DNA from: Fibrobacter sp.
GTDB taxonomy: Bacteria > Fibrobacterota > Fibrobacteria > Fibrobacterales > Fibrobacteraceae
Assembly (NCBI GenBank): GCA_024398835.1
Contig: JAKSIK010000003.1
Location: forward strand, 1 to 64,000
Direction: 5' to 3'
DNA length: 64,000 nucleotides
Below the pieces are notes generated by a model. The model had not been told where the DNA came from, made no database searches, and saw only the letters and a list, made by a program, of their open reading frames with translations. Positions 1-8,086 of this stretch are shown here, piece after piece (the stretch's first letter is position 1; each line of letters begins with the position of its first letter). The position numbers were made by a program, and so were the translations under genes.

Positions 1-475
1 CTGCTCTTACGGATGTGACGGGAGATGCAGTGTATTCCGCTGTGTACGACAGTACGATTCGGAGTTATCTGGTCTCATTTGTTGACGGGGATGATGTGCT
101 GCGATCGGAAGAATTTCCTTATGGAGAAATCCCTGTTTACTCTGGCGATATTCCTGTAAAATCTGCGACTGCGCAATATTCCTATACATTCAAGGGCTGG
201 AATCCTGCAATCACTCCTGTGACAGAGTCAATGACTTATACAGCAGTTTTTGACAGTACTGTAAATAAGTATGAAGTCGTCTTCAAGGATTATAATGGAA
301 ACGTTTTAAAAGATGTAGTTCAGTATGGTTACGGAACGCTCTCTTCTGAAATTGTCAAACCGGTAAATCCGACAAGAACGGGTACGGCCCAATTTGCCTA
401 TACGTTCAAGAGCTGGACACCTGCTCTTACGGATGTGACGGGAGATGCAGTGTATTCCGCTGTGTACGACAGTAC
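1..475 (+). repeat. Exact 55-base repeat inside the repeat protein gene
   Basis: Bases 1-55 and 421-475 are identical over 55 positions, exactly 420 bases (two protein repeat units) apart, while neighbouring repeat units differ strongly in DNA. The identity suggests recent homogenisation or duplication of repeat units. Copy number may differ between strains. Confidence 0.9.
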
Positions 476-1124
476 AAGCCAAATTTATACGGTGGTATTT
501 ATGAATGAATCAGAAGAGTTAATGCGTGCGATTGTTGGCTATGGTGAAATTCCGTCTTATAATGGAAAAATTCCTGAAAAAATGCCTACTGATTCAAGCG
601 TATTCAAGTTTGTCGGTTGGAATTCTGAAATACAGCTGGTTGTTGGAAATACTATTTATACGGCGAAGTTTGAAGAAATTAAAAAGAAATTTATTGTTCG
701 ATTTATGAATGAAAATGAATTACTAAAGAGCCAGGTTGTTGATTATGGCGATGTCCCAAATTATGCTGGGGAGATTCCGGTGAAGAATTCTAATAGTTCA
801 TATACTTATAATTTTGTTGGATGGTTGCCTGAAATAGGGGCTATTACGGAAAAGACCGATTTTGTTGCAGTATTTGATAGTACCAAAATAACAAGGATTG
901 ATGATAGTCGATATACTAATCTTAAAATTTCAGTGGTAGGAAAGACTCGCTCGGTACAGATTTCTGCAGCGACTCAGGGCTCCGCTTATGTAGTACTTGA
1001 TATGCAGGGACGTGCATTGAATAGGGGAATTGTCGCTTCATCAAATTTCAATGTTCCTGTGCGACGGCCCGGTAGATATTTAGTGCGAGTTGGAAGTTAC
1101 ATGCAACAAATTTCTGTAAAGTAG
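1..1124 (+). CDS. Secreted repeat protein with T9SS-like C-terminal domain (5' partial)
   Basis: The frame is open at the left edge (codons read from base 3), so the N-terminus and any signal peptide lie outside the window; 373 residues are visible. One partial and four complete repeats of about 70 residues follow each other, each with a [YF].V.F strand, a YG turn, a GW.P or SW.P motif and usually a final DST. This pattern resembles InlB B-type / Listeria-Bacteroides repeats of bacterial surface proteins. The last 65 residues form a beta-rich tail with LDMQGR and RRPGRYLVRVG motifs, nearly the same as the tail of the protein at 50069-51925, and look like a T9SS sorting domain. The protein is probably exported and surface-attached; its ligand is unknown. 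Confidence is high for the repeat and tail architecture and low for the role. Confidence 0.8.
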   Translation, partial: ALTDVTGDAVYSAVYDSTIRSYLVSFVDGDDVLRSEEFPYGEIPVYSGDIPVKSATAQYSYTFKGWNPAITPVTESMTYTAVFDSTVNKYEVVFKDYNGNVLKDVVQYGYGTLSSEIVKPVNPTRTGTAQFAYTFKSWTPALTDVTGDAVYSAVYDSTSQIYTVVFMNESEELMRAIVGYGEIPSYNGKIPEKMPTDSSVFKFVGWNSEIQLVVGNTIYTAKFEEIKKKFIVRFMNENELLKSQVVDYGDVPNYAGEIPVKNSNSSYTYNFVGWLPEIGAITEKTDFVAVFDSTKITRIDDSRYTNLKISVVGKTRSVQISAATQGSAYVVLDMQGRALNRGIVASSNFNVPVRRPGRYLVRVGSYMQQISVK

Positions 1125-1529
1125 ATGTAGTTTAAGGGGCGGGCTTCGTGTCTGCCCTTTCTCAATTTGCAGTCGTATTTCTCCGATTTCCACTTTTTTT
1201 TGAGATGTATTATTGACAAAATCCCTCCATGCCCCGATAAGGGAATGAAGGCTTGGGGAAGGACGTGTGAAAAAGAGTTTCCATATAATAAGCGCGTGCT
1301 TTGATCTGTTTACCCGACCTTCGCACAGCCCGGCTGCTTGATGCGGATACGGTTTTAACGAATAGGGAAAGAACCTATTTTGCGGCGAGTTTCGCCTTGA
1401 GCTCCGCTATCTCGTGGTCCTTCTCGGCGATGGTCTTATCTTTCTGCTCAAGGGCCTTTTCGTTGCGCTGACGTTCATTTTCAACAGCAAGCTGGATTTC
1501 CTGTTCCCATGTCATATAGCGCTCCTGTG
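1125..1529. other. Non-coding, scarred intergenic region
   Basis: No plausible gene lies here. Bases 1211-1303 are a fused, deletion-bearing copy of sequence from 2596-2647 and 3121-3160. Bases 1372-1529 carry on the minus strand an out-of-frame second copy of the tail of the Rpn gene that ends at 1530; in its own frame it would encode a charged coiled coil ending at a TAG at 1374-1376. A weak GGGC/GCCC hairpin at about 1140-1160 could end the preceding gene but has only a short stem. Confidence 0.75.
1211..1303 (+). repeat. Deletion-derived copy of the 2596-3160 region
   Basis: Bases 1211-1262 match 2596-2647 at 51 of 52 positions. Directly after them, bases 1264-1303 match 3121-3160, the start of the small membrane-protein gene, at 34 of 40 positions. 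The roughly 470 bases that separate these two blocks in the other copy are missing here. The first block contains the promoter-like TTGACA-N17-GATAAG. Confidence 0.85.
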
Positions 1530-1731
1530 TTAAGCCATCCGTCTTGTACCACTCGCAGCTGCAAGTTGCTCCTTGAGTTTAGCAATTTCACGGGCTTGTT
1601 CAGCAAGAGCTTTGGACTGTTCGGCAATGACTTTTTCGTTGCGCTGACGTTCATTTTCAACAGCAAGCTGGATTTCCTGTTCCCATGTCATATAGCGCTC
1701 CTGTGTTAAGCCATCCGTCTTGTACCACTCG
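1457..1731 (-). repeat. 99-base direct repeat at the 3' end of the Rpn gene
   Basis: Bases 1457-1555 and 1633-1731 are identical (99 of 99), offset 176 bases, which is not a multiple of three. The copies encode the same Rpn segment, from EWYKTDGL to ENERQRNEK. Between and beyond them lie two different coiled-coil tails. Translation of the first copy runs into the second in a shifted frame and stops at 1530. Confidence 0.92.
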
Positions 1732-2369
1732 ACCTTGGAATCGATTTCCTTCGTCTCCACAGTATCGGCGGCGTTGGTCGCAAAATACTTCAGGTACTTC
1801 TTGAGGGGATGAGTATCCGGAAGTTTCTTGTACTCCTTGAAAATATAATAATTCTTGAAGGTGCGGTCGTTCAAAGCAATGTTTTTATTTTCAACAGCAA
1901 AATTTTGGAAACTGTAAATAGGGAGCCCAGCTCCAAAAATATCGTCAGGACAGATGAAAAGAACATACTGATCCTTGAGTCCACCATAGAGACTTCCTTT
2001 GCGCAGTTCGTTTGTATCGCGAATGGATTGATAGTATCGCGCCCGCTTCGGGAGTTCCTTGGTGTCCACCACCTGCATCTCGATATCGAAAGATCGGATA
2101 ACCTCGCCATTCTTGTCAATCTGCTGGGTGAACACGTCGTAGCGCACACTCTTTCCAAAGACGCTGACCTGCTCCGTCTTCTCCTGCTCGGGGTCCCGCA
2201 AGTCGTAAATCTTGATGCCGAGGGCGGCCTCGATGAAGGGCTTTGCGATTTCCTTGTGGCTCATGACCAATGGAAAGATGAACCTGTCGGTGATGGACAG
2301 TTTTGAGAAGTCGATGGTTTTTACCTCGTTGATGGAGTTTGTTTTATCTGTGGACGTTTCCTCGCTCAT
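1530..2369 (-). CDS. Rpn family recombination-promoting nuclease / PD-(D/E)XK transposase-like protein
   Basis: The protein has 279 residues. The start at 2369 (MSEETSTDK) is preceded by AAGGA at good spacing and is preferred over an upstream in-frame ATG at 2462. The N-terminal half matches the PDDEXK_2 fold of Rpn proteins: a TDRFIFPLVMSHKEIAKPF helix, then RYDVFTQ and FDIEMQ, which supply the acidic and E-x-Q nuclease residues. Family members are DNA endonucleases that promote RecA-independent recombination in E. coli. The C-terminal third is a charged coiled coil. The natural tail appears replaced: a tandem duplication shifts the frame so that the protein ends in AASGTRRMA, and an alternative tail lies unread downstream. 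The gene stands alone. Confidence 0.85.
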   Translation of the reverse strand: MSEETSTDKTNSINEVKTIDFSKLSITDRFIFPLVMSHKEIAKPFIEAALGIKIYDLRDPEQEKTEQVSVFGKSVRYDVFTQQIDKNGEVIRSFDIEMQVVDTKELPKRARYYQSIRDTNELRKGSLYGGLKDQYVLFICPDDIFGAGLPIYSFQNFAVENKNIALNDRTFKNYYIFKEYKKLPDTHPLKKYLKYFATNAADTVETKEIDSKVEWYKTDGLTQERYMTWEQEIQLAVENERQRNEKVIAEQSKALAEQAREIAKLKEQLAAASGTRRMA

Positions 2370-2597
2370 GTATTTTTTCCTTATATCTCCGGCAATGCGA
2401 CCGATTCGCAGGCAATTGAAATCATTGCCTACTACTTTAAACGTTGTTGCCGCCCAATTCACCCACGCTTAAAATGCAAAATATTTTTTACAAATTTACA
2501 ATTCGCATTATTTCTTCAAATTACGGAATGAAAATCCCGTTTCTGCGGATCTTATTGCCACCGTTTTGGGCGTTCCCAATTTTTTTCAATTGCTTTA

Positions 2598-2626
2598 TTG
2601 ACAAAATCCCTCCGTGCCCCGATAAG
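2598..2626 (+). promoter_or_regulatory. Candidate promoter TTGACA-N17-GATAAG
   Basis: TTGACA at 2598-2603 and GATAAG at 2621-2626 are separated by 17 bases, about 70 bases upstream of the start at 2699. The same block is duplicated at 1211-1262. It is sigma-70-like rather than the TAnnTTTG type seen elsewhere in this window, so the assignment is tentative. Confidence 0.35.
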
Positions 2627-2698
2627 GGAATGAAGGCTTGGGGAAGGGCCGTCAGTTTCGGCTTGGAGCACTTTCAGGTTAAAATAGGAGGGGACGGT

Positions 2699-3127
2699 AT
2701 GGTCCGTAGTTATACCACAACGCAAACTATTCACTGGGACAAGGATGGATGCCAGTTTACGGCATTCAAGGATCTCAGTTTTCCTGAGATTCAGTGGGAT
2801 ATGGATGAAAAGAGGTTTGCTGCGTTCAAGGAATGTATTGTACGCAAGGATAATGACAATCCGCGTTATTGCTTTGGAACCGTGACAGATGGCAGGCTCC
2901 TGATTAAATTCTATGTGGGTAGTGCTGCGGAGCGGGAGGCTGCTGGTATCGATAAAATTGAACATCCCTGCGCTGGTTTCTATCGCCCGGGAGAAAAAAT
3001 TGGTGCTATCCTTGGCTTGGATGGTTTCTGTCACATGATGGAAACGGATGACCTTTCTAGCCTCGACTTCGCTTTTTTCAAGGAACGCATGGAGCTTGTT
3101 TTGAAGAAGCGTCGGAGGGGCGTATGA
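2699..3127 (+). CDS. Hypothetical protein, 142 aa
   Basis: I do not recognise the family. The start at 2699 is chosen because AGGAGGGG (2686-2693) lies six bases upstream; an open frame continues back to 2444 but with an unlikely, hydrophobic, low-quality N-terminus. The protein is soluble with no signal peptide, is rich in aromatic and charged residues, and ends in a basic KKRRRG tail. Its stop overlaps the ATG of the next gene (ATGA at 3124-3127), so the two are probably translationally coupled. Confidence 0.6.
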   Translation: MVRSYTTTQTIHWDKDGCQFTAFKDLSFPEIQWDMDEKRFAAFKECIVRKDNDNPRYCFGTVTDGRLLIKFYVGSAAEREAAGIDKIEHPCAGFYRPGEKIGAILGLDGFCHMMETDDLSSLDFAFFKERMELVLKKRRRGV

Positions 3128-3546
3128 AAAGGAGCATCCTTATAATAAGCGTGTGCTTTGTTGTCGGGCTTGTCGGCGGCTATATCATTCATAGCGAAAT
3201 GATGAAACGAGATTTGCGGCGGGAATTCGCGACTCGCTGTCCTCCTGGTTTTGTGGAGTGGGAGAATCGCCGCTACCTGCCCATGGACAAGGTTGACGGG
3301 AATGGGGAATTTTTACCGGCATTCCTGCTTGCTGATGCAGTGGAGGCTGCCGCCTTCTTCGATGACGGTGCGCGCATCCAGCCCGATGACCATGCGGCCC
3401 GGGAAGACTTTCTCGAAGTACTGCTGTGCGGCCTTGTCGGCGGCGCACTTGTATTGCGGATAAATGAGCGCCCCGTTTGCGAAAATGAAGTTCATGTAGC
3501 TGGCGGGGAGAATCTGCCCGTCGGCGAGTTTCCGCTGTGGCGGTAA
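3124..3546 (+). CDS. Small membrane-anchored protein, probably 3'-truncated
   Basis: Residues 1-24 form a hydrophobic membrane anchor with a glycine-rich core, followed by a basic, arginine-rich segment and a PPGFVEWENRRYLPM motif. After about residue 60 the frame runs antisense through the last 234 bases of the agmatine deiminase gene, and the composition changes to the alanine/glycine-rich type expected of an antisense frame. I infer that the original 3' end was lost when this segment joined the aguA end. The start of a degenerate second copy is seen at 1264-1303. Function unknown. Confidence 0.4.
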   Translation: MKRSILIISVCFVVGLVGGYIIHSEMMKRDLRREFATRCPPGFVEWENRRYLPMDKVDGNGEFLPAFLLADAVEAAAFFDDGARIQPDDHAAREDFLEVLLCGLVGGALVLRINERPVCENEVHVAGGENLPVGEFPLWR

Positions 3547-4335
3547 CTGCAGGGTGTCTACAACTGACTTTTTGCCGTAGAAGTTCTTCAGCCAGGATTC
3601 AATGAGAAGTTTCGCTTCGCGGAGGGTTGCTGCGTTCTCGCTCTTACTGTTCTTTTCGCCAGCGACAACCACGCGGTCTTTTGCCACAAAGCGGGCCACG
3701 TTGTCGATGTGGCCGTCGGTATGGTCTCCATGGAGACCGCGCGGGAGAATCAGGAGGGATTTCAGCCCGAAAATCTTGCAGAGGGTCTTGATGACTTTGC
3801 TCAGGTCCGCGATTTTGTTGCGGTTCTTGCCCACGAGGCAGTCAAGAGTTGTGATGCCGAGGCCATCGCCGTTGACTTCGATGGCGCCGCCCTCGAAGAT
3901 GTAGGGGACTGCGGGCACTTTTTTATACCCGAAAATTTTGGCGATGGCCGAGGGAATGGCGTCGTCTTTGTCCCAAGGCGGGAACTTGGCGCCCCAGGCG
4001 TTGAATTTTGTCTCTGCGATTTGCACTTCCTTGCCAACCCTAACAAAGAAGGGACCGTAATCCCGAATCCAGATGTCGTTGGTGGGGATGAAAAAAATGC
4101 TGACGGGGAAGGGCCTATCGGCGAGGGCGAATTTTTCGTCCAGGGTCAGGAATTTTGCGTTTGGAACGAGAACGTTCACCGGCTGGAATTCGCTGATGGT
4201 GCGGATGAGCTGGATGTAGAATTTGCGGATTTTAACGCCCCGTTCGCCAGGCCAATTCTTTTTGTTGTGGGGGAAGGCGAGCCATGTGGCGGCCTGATTC
4301 TCCCATTCTGCTGGGTATGTGATGGACGACTTCAT
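3313..4335 (-). CDS. aguA: Agmatine deiminase
   Basis: The protein has 340 residues and belongs to the agmatine deiminase / Porphyromonas-type peptidylarginine deiminase family (guanidine-modifying). It converts agmatine to N-carbamoylputrescine and ammonia in the cytoplasm. Visible family motifs are WLAFPHN near the N-terminus, NDIWIRDYGPFF, EGGAIEVNG, the HGDHTDGHIDN histidine block and a C-terminal GGSLHCIS holding the catalytic cysteine. I prefer the ATG at 4335 (MKSSITYPAEW, the usual family start). An 11-residue extension from 4368 is read through an AT-rich repeat. It follows aguB after about 130 bases, completing the two-step agmatine to putrescine route. The 3' end overlaps an oppositely oriented small gene. 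Confidence 0.92.
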   Translation of the reverse strand: MKSSITYPAEWENQAATWLAFPHNKKNWPGERGVKIRKFYIQLIRTISEFQPVNVLVPNAKFLTLDEKFALADRPFPVSIFFIPTNDIWIRDYGPFFVRVGKEVQIAETKFNAWGAKFPPWDKDDAIPSAIAKIFGYKKVPAVPYIFEGGAIEVNGDGLGITTLDCLVGKNRNKIADLSKVIKTLCKIFGLKSLLILPRGLHGDHTDGHIDNVARFVAKDRVVVAGEKNSKSENAATLREAKLLIESWLKNFYGKKSVVDTLQLPPQRKLADGQILPASYMNFIFANGALIYPQYKCAADKAAQQYFEKVFPGRMVIGLDARTVIEEGGSLHCISKQECR

Positions 4336-4344
4336 GCCAGAAAT

Positions 4345-4490
4345 AATTATGAATTTTGAATTATTCATTGATAACTAAGTCGAGTGTCGCAAAAATAAAC
4401 TTGTTTGTTTTTATGACCGAGACGCATTATCAAGAATAACGAAGTTATTAGTTATGAAATAAATTTTGAATTTTGAATTATGAATTTTTA
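4345..4490. repeat. AT-rich imperfect inverted repeat between aguB and aguA
   Basis: ATTTTGAATTAT-type words occur at both ends of the gap (near 4345-4366 and 4462-4484), and ATAACTAA (4370-4377) is mirrored by TTAGTTAT near 4447-4454. The arrangement resembles a small decayed inverted-repeat element. It lies inside the aguBA transcription unit and could partly uncouple aguA. No transposase is present. Confidence 0.4.
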
Positions 4491-4497
4491 ATTGCCC

Positions 4498-5361
4498 CTA
4501 CTCTGCCCAAATTTTCAGGATATCGCCATAGAGGTCAACGCGGCGGTCGCGGAAGTGTGGCCACCAGCGGCGATTTTCTTCCGCTTCGGAAAGGTCGATT
4601 TCCGTAATGCTTGTGCCGATGAAGCCGGCGTCGCATTTTGCCTCGATGAATCCGTCGGGCGCAGCGATGAAGCTTGTGCCCCAGAATGTCAAGTGCCCTT
4701 CAACGCCACCGCGGTTTGCGGCAATGAGGAAGGTGCGGTTTGCGATGGCGTGGCCGCGCATCACTGTCATCCAGCTGTCTTGTTGCCGGGGGTAGATTTC
4801 TGCAGGCTCGCTATCCATCCAGCCAATGGCCGTGGGGTAGATGAGAATGTCTGCGCCCTTCAGGCACATGATGCGGGCGGCTTCCGGAAACCACTGGTCC
4901 CAGCAAATCAATACGCCCAAGGTTCCGGCGCTTGTCTTGATGGGCTCGAAGCCTGTATCGCCAGGAACAAAGTAATACTTCTCGTAGAAGGCGGGGTCGT
5001 CGGGAATGTGGCTCTTGCGGTATAGTCCGGCGATGCTTCCGTCCCGCTCAAAAACGAAGGCGGAATTGTGATAAATTCCTGTGGCCCGTTTTTCAAAGAA
5101 GGGGAAAACCACCACCGCATTCAATTCTTTTGCAATGTCCTGCCATTCCTTCACCAAAGCGTCATCTTTGGTAATCGCCAAATCAAAAAAATCGGTGTTC
5201 TCCTCAAAGGGGAAGTAGGGCGTGTGGAAAAGTTCCGGAAGGATAACCAGGTCGACGCCTTTGCCCGCAAGAGCGAGGGCTTGTTCCTTATACCAGGCGT
5301 TGTTGCTTTTGAAATCGCCTGTCCACTTCCCCTGCAGGGTGGCAATTTTCACTTTCTTCAT
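4498..5361 (-). CDS. aguB: N-carbamoylputrescine amidase
   Basis: A carbon-nitrogen hydrolase (nitrilase superfamily) of 287 residues. It hydrolyses N-carbamoylputrescine to putrescine, CO2 and ammonia. The catalytic Glu-Lys-Cys triad is visible in LPELFHTPYF, YRKSHIPDDP and ICWDQWFPE. The C-terminal RRWWPHFRDRRVDLYG is typical of the plant/bacterial AguB group. The ATG directly follows the metF stop with no gap, so it is co-transcribed with proS-metF. Pairing with aguA makes the substrate assignment secure. Confidence 0.94.
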   Translation of the reverse strand: MKKVKIATLQGKWTGDFKSNNAWYKEQALALAGKGVDLVILPELFHTPYFPFEENTDFFDLAITKDDALVKEWQDIAKELNAVVVFPFFEKRATGIYHNSAFVFERDGSIAGLYRKSHIPDDPAFYEKYYFVPGDTGFEPIKTSAGTLGVLICWDQWFPEAARIMCLKGADILIYPTAIGWMDSEPAEIYPRQQDSWMTVMRGHAIANRTFLIAANRGGVEGHLTFWGTSFIAAPDGFIEAKCDAGFIGTSITEIDLSEAEENRRWWPHFRDRRVDLYGDILKIWAE

Positions 5362-6246
5362 TTAGAAAGACTTCCCGAGAATGGCGGAAACGTTGCGCAG
5401 GATGCCTTCGGCAACATCCGGCTTGTTCATGGAGTAAACATGCACGTTGGTGATGCCGTTGGCGTAGAGGTCGATAATCTGGTCGCTGGCGTAGATGATG
5501 CCCGCCTGCTTCATGGCTTCCGGATCGCTGCCGAACTTGTCCACCAGGGATTTGAAACGCTGGGGCATGAAGGAGCCGGAGAGCTTGATGGCCCGTTCCA
5601 CCTGGTTTGCATTGGTGATGGGCATGATGCCGGGGAGTACCGGGCAGGTGACGCCTGCTTCACGCAGCTTGTAGAGGAAGTTGAAGAACAGGTTGTTGTC
5701 GAACACCATCTGGGTGGTGAGGAAATCAGCGCCGGCGTCCACCTTCTCTTTCAAATGCTGGATGTCTTCTTTCTGGCTGGGGCTTTCCGGATGCTTTTCA
5801 GGGTAGCAGGCGGCTCCGATGCAGAAATCTGCGCCGCTTTCCTTGATGTCGCGGATAAGTTCCACAGCGTGCTGGTAATCCCACTTGCTGCGGTCGCCTT
5901 CCATCAGTTCTGGCGTAAGGTCTCCGCGGAGGGCCATGACGTTCATGATGCCTGCGGCCTTCATGTCGGCGATGCGTGCCTTCACCGTTTCCTTACTGCT
6001 ACTGACGCAGGTGAGGTGGGCGAGCATGGGCACGTTGAACTTTTCCTTCAGATTCTTCGCAATCTGGAGCGTGTACTGGCTTACGCCGCCACCAGCGCCA
6101 TAGGTAACGCTCATGAAGGCAGGCTTCAGTTCTGCAATCTTTTCGGTTGCAGCCTTTACGCTCTCGAAGTTGGTCTCCTTCTTGGGAGGGAACACCTCGA
6201 AAGAAAGGGACATCTGGTCTTTTTTGAGAATGTCGATAATCTTCAT
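5362..6246 (-). CDS. metF: Methylenetetrahydrofolate reductase
   Basis: A 294-residue, full-length TIM-barrel flavoprotein that reduces 5,10-methylene-THF to 5-methyl-THF for methionine synthesis. Family motifs are SFEVFPPK at the N-terminus, the flavin/folate segment MSVTYGAGGG, HLTCVSSS, NVMALRGD and a C-terminal VHVYSMNKPD. It starts 13 bases after proS and abuts aguB, so the three genes are very probably one operon. Confidence 0.96.
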   Translation of the reverse strand: MKIIDILKKDQMSLSFEVFPPKKETNFESVKAATEKIAELKPAFMSVTYGAGGGVSQYTLQIAKNLKEKFNVPMLAHLTCVSSSKETVKARIADMKAAGIMNVMALRGDLTPELMEGDRSKWDYQHAVELIRDIKESGADFCIGAACYPEKHPESPSQKEDIQHLKEKVDAGADFLTTQMVFDNNLFFNFLYKLREAGVTCPVLPGIMPITNANQVERAIKLSGSFMPQRFKSLVDKFGSDPEAMKQAGIIYASDQIIDLYANGITNVHVYSMNKPDVAEGILRNVSAILGKSF

Positions 6247-6259
6247 GAGTTACCTGTTG

Positions 6260-7954
6260 TTATTCGGCGAAATAAGCTTTGGCCTTGGCGACCACATCTT
6301 CCAGCTTCACCATGGAGAATTCCTTTTCGTTACGGAACTTCCATTCGACTTCGCCGTTTGCGAGACCCTTCTTGCCAATGGCGATGCGGACCGGGGAACC
6401 CCAGAGGTCGGCGTCCTTGAACTTCACGCCCGGGCGTTCGTCGCGGTCGTCCACGAGCACGTCGATACCGGCGGCTTCGAGTTCACCCTCAAACTTTTCG
6501 GCGAGTTCCATGAGTTCGGCTTCCTTGCCAATCGGGACGATTTCCACCTGGAAGGGAGCGATGGACTTGGGCCAGATCGGTCCGAAGTCGTCGTGGCTGT
6601 TTTCCACGACGCTTGCCATGAGGCGGCCGACCCCGATGCCGTAGCAGCCCATGATGGCAGGGGCTGTCGTCTTTTCGGCGGTGAGGAACTTCGCGCCCAT
6701 GGATTCAGAGAACTTGGTGCCGAGCTTGAAGATGTTGCCCATTTCGATGCCGCGCGTTTCGGTGAGGAGTTCGCCGCAGCAGGGGCACTTGCAGACTTCG
6801 CTTGCTTCGGCGATGTCTGCGACTTCGAATTTCGGGAAGTCGCGCTTCGGGTTGCAGTGCTTGAAGTGGAAGCCCGCTTCGTTCGCGCCGCAAACGAGGT
6901 CGAAGGATTCGGCGATGGCTTCGTCCACGATTACGCGGGTGTCGTGGCTGTTGATGGGGCTTGCAAAACCAGGCACCATGCCGCAGGCCTGGATTAAGGA
7001 GTCTTCGGCCGGGTAGAGTTCCTTTGCCTTCAAAAGGTTGTGGAGCTTGATTTCGGAAACTTCGAGATTGCCAGGTACTACGACCGTGATGAGTTTTCCT
7101 TCGAAGTCGAAGAATACGCACTTGGCGGTGGATTCAGGCACGACGCCCAAGAGCTTTGTGATTTCTTCGATGCTTTCGCTGTTCGGGGTGGCGACCTTTT
7201 CGAGGGCTGCATTTTCGTCGCCCTTAAACGGTACACGCTGGAATTTAGCGATTTCGCGGTTGGCCTGGTAGCCGCACTTTTTGCAAAGAATCAGGTAGTC
7301 TTCGCCGTTCGGAGTGTCGAGCATGAATTCGTGAGCGACCTTGCCGCCCATGATGCCTGTATCGCTCTGCACGACGACGGGTTCAATGCCCACGCGACGG
7401 TAGATGCGGAGGTAGGCGTCGTATTCTTCCTGGTAATGGCGGTCCAAATCTTCCTGGCTCGTGTGGAAACTGTAGGCGTCCTTCATCAAGAATTCGCGGA
7501 CGCGGATGAGGCCGCCGCGGGCACGGGCTTCGTCGCGGTACTTTGTCTTGAACTGGTAGAGCATCACCGGGAGCTGCTTGTAGCTGTTCAAAACGTAGCG
7601 CACAAGGTCGGTCATGGCTTCTTCGTGAGTCATGGCGAGAACCATGTTGTGGTTGTTGCGGTCCTTGAAGCGGAGGAGTTCTTCGCCGATGGCCTGGTAA
7701 CGGCCGGATTCACTCCAGAGGTCTGCGGTCTGCACCACCGGGAGGTCCACTTCGATACCGCCGATCTTGTTCATTTCTTCGCGGATGATGTTCGTAATCT
7801 TCTGGATGACGCGGTAACCGATAGGCATCATGGAATAGATACCGGTAGAAACGGGCTTGATATAACCGCCACGCATCAAAAAGATGTGGCTTGGCATAGT
7901 GGCATCGCTAGGGGTCTCACGGAGCGTCACATAGAAGTATTTGGACAGTTTCAT
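6260..7954 (-). CDS. proS: Prolyl-tRNA synthetase, bacterial type with editing insertion
   Basis: A class II aminoacyl-tRNA synthetase of 564 residues that charges tRNA-Pro. Motif 2 (KYRDEARARGGLIRVREFLMKDAYSFH region) and motif 3 (GCYGIGVGRLMASV) are present. The long insertion between them, at about residues 220-400, corresponds to the YbaK-like INS domain that clears mischarged Ala-tRNA. The C-terminal anticodon-binding domain follows (VDDRDERPGVKFKDADLWG). The start at 7954 has AGGA upstream. First gene of the proS-metF-aguB unit. Confidence 0.97.
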   Translation of the reverse strand: MKLSKYFYVTLRETPSDATMPSHIFLMRGGYIKPVSTGIYSMMPIGYRVIQKITNIIREEMNKIGGIEVDLPVVQTADLWSESGRYQAIGEELLRFKDRNNHNMVLAMTHEEAMTDLVRYVLNSYKQLPVMLYQFKTKYRDEARARGGLIRVREFLMKDAYSFHTSQEDLDRHYQEEYDAYLRIYRRVGIEPVVVQSDTGIMGGKVAHEFMLDTPNGEDYLILCKKCGYQANREIAKFQRVPFKGDENAALEKVATPNSESIEEITKLLGVVPESTAKCVFFDFEGKLITVVVPGNLEVSEIKLHNLLKAKELYPAEDSLIQACGMVPGFASPINSHDTRVIVDEAIAESFDLVCGANEAGFHFKHCNPKRDFPKFEVADIAEASEVCKCPCCGELLTETRGIEMGNIFKLGTKFSESMGAKFLTAEKTTAPAIMGCYGIGVGRLMASVVENSHDDFGPIWPKSIAPFQVEIVPIGKEAELMELAEKFEGELEAAGIDVLVDDRDERPGVKFKDADLWGSPVRIAIGKKGLANGEVEWKFRNEKEFSMVKLEDVVAKAKAYFAE

Positions 7955-8086
7955 TTTTATTCCTTTGAATAAGCGAAAATTCGCTACCTTTTCAGGGATA
8001 AAATTAGAAAAAGATGAACCTTTCGTGGTCGCCTTCTTTAAGGAAAATTTCTTTTTCTAGATTTTGTAAAAAACCAAGGAGTTGTA

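Noticed and set aside
1137..1165. Terminator of the first gene
   Set aside because: Only a 4-5 base stem with a poor T-run; listed within the intergenic note instead.
3313..4368. Longer start of agmatine deiminase at 4368
   Set aside because: The extra 11 residues are encoded by an AT-rich repeat found again at 4462-4484, and the family starts at MKSSITYPAEW.
5068..6420. 450-codon plus-strand open frame
   Set aside because: Antisense of aguB and metF, both certain.
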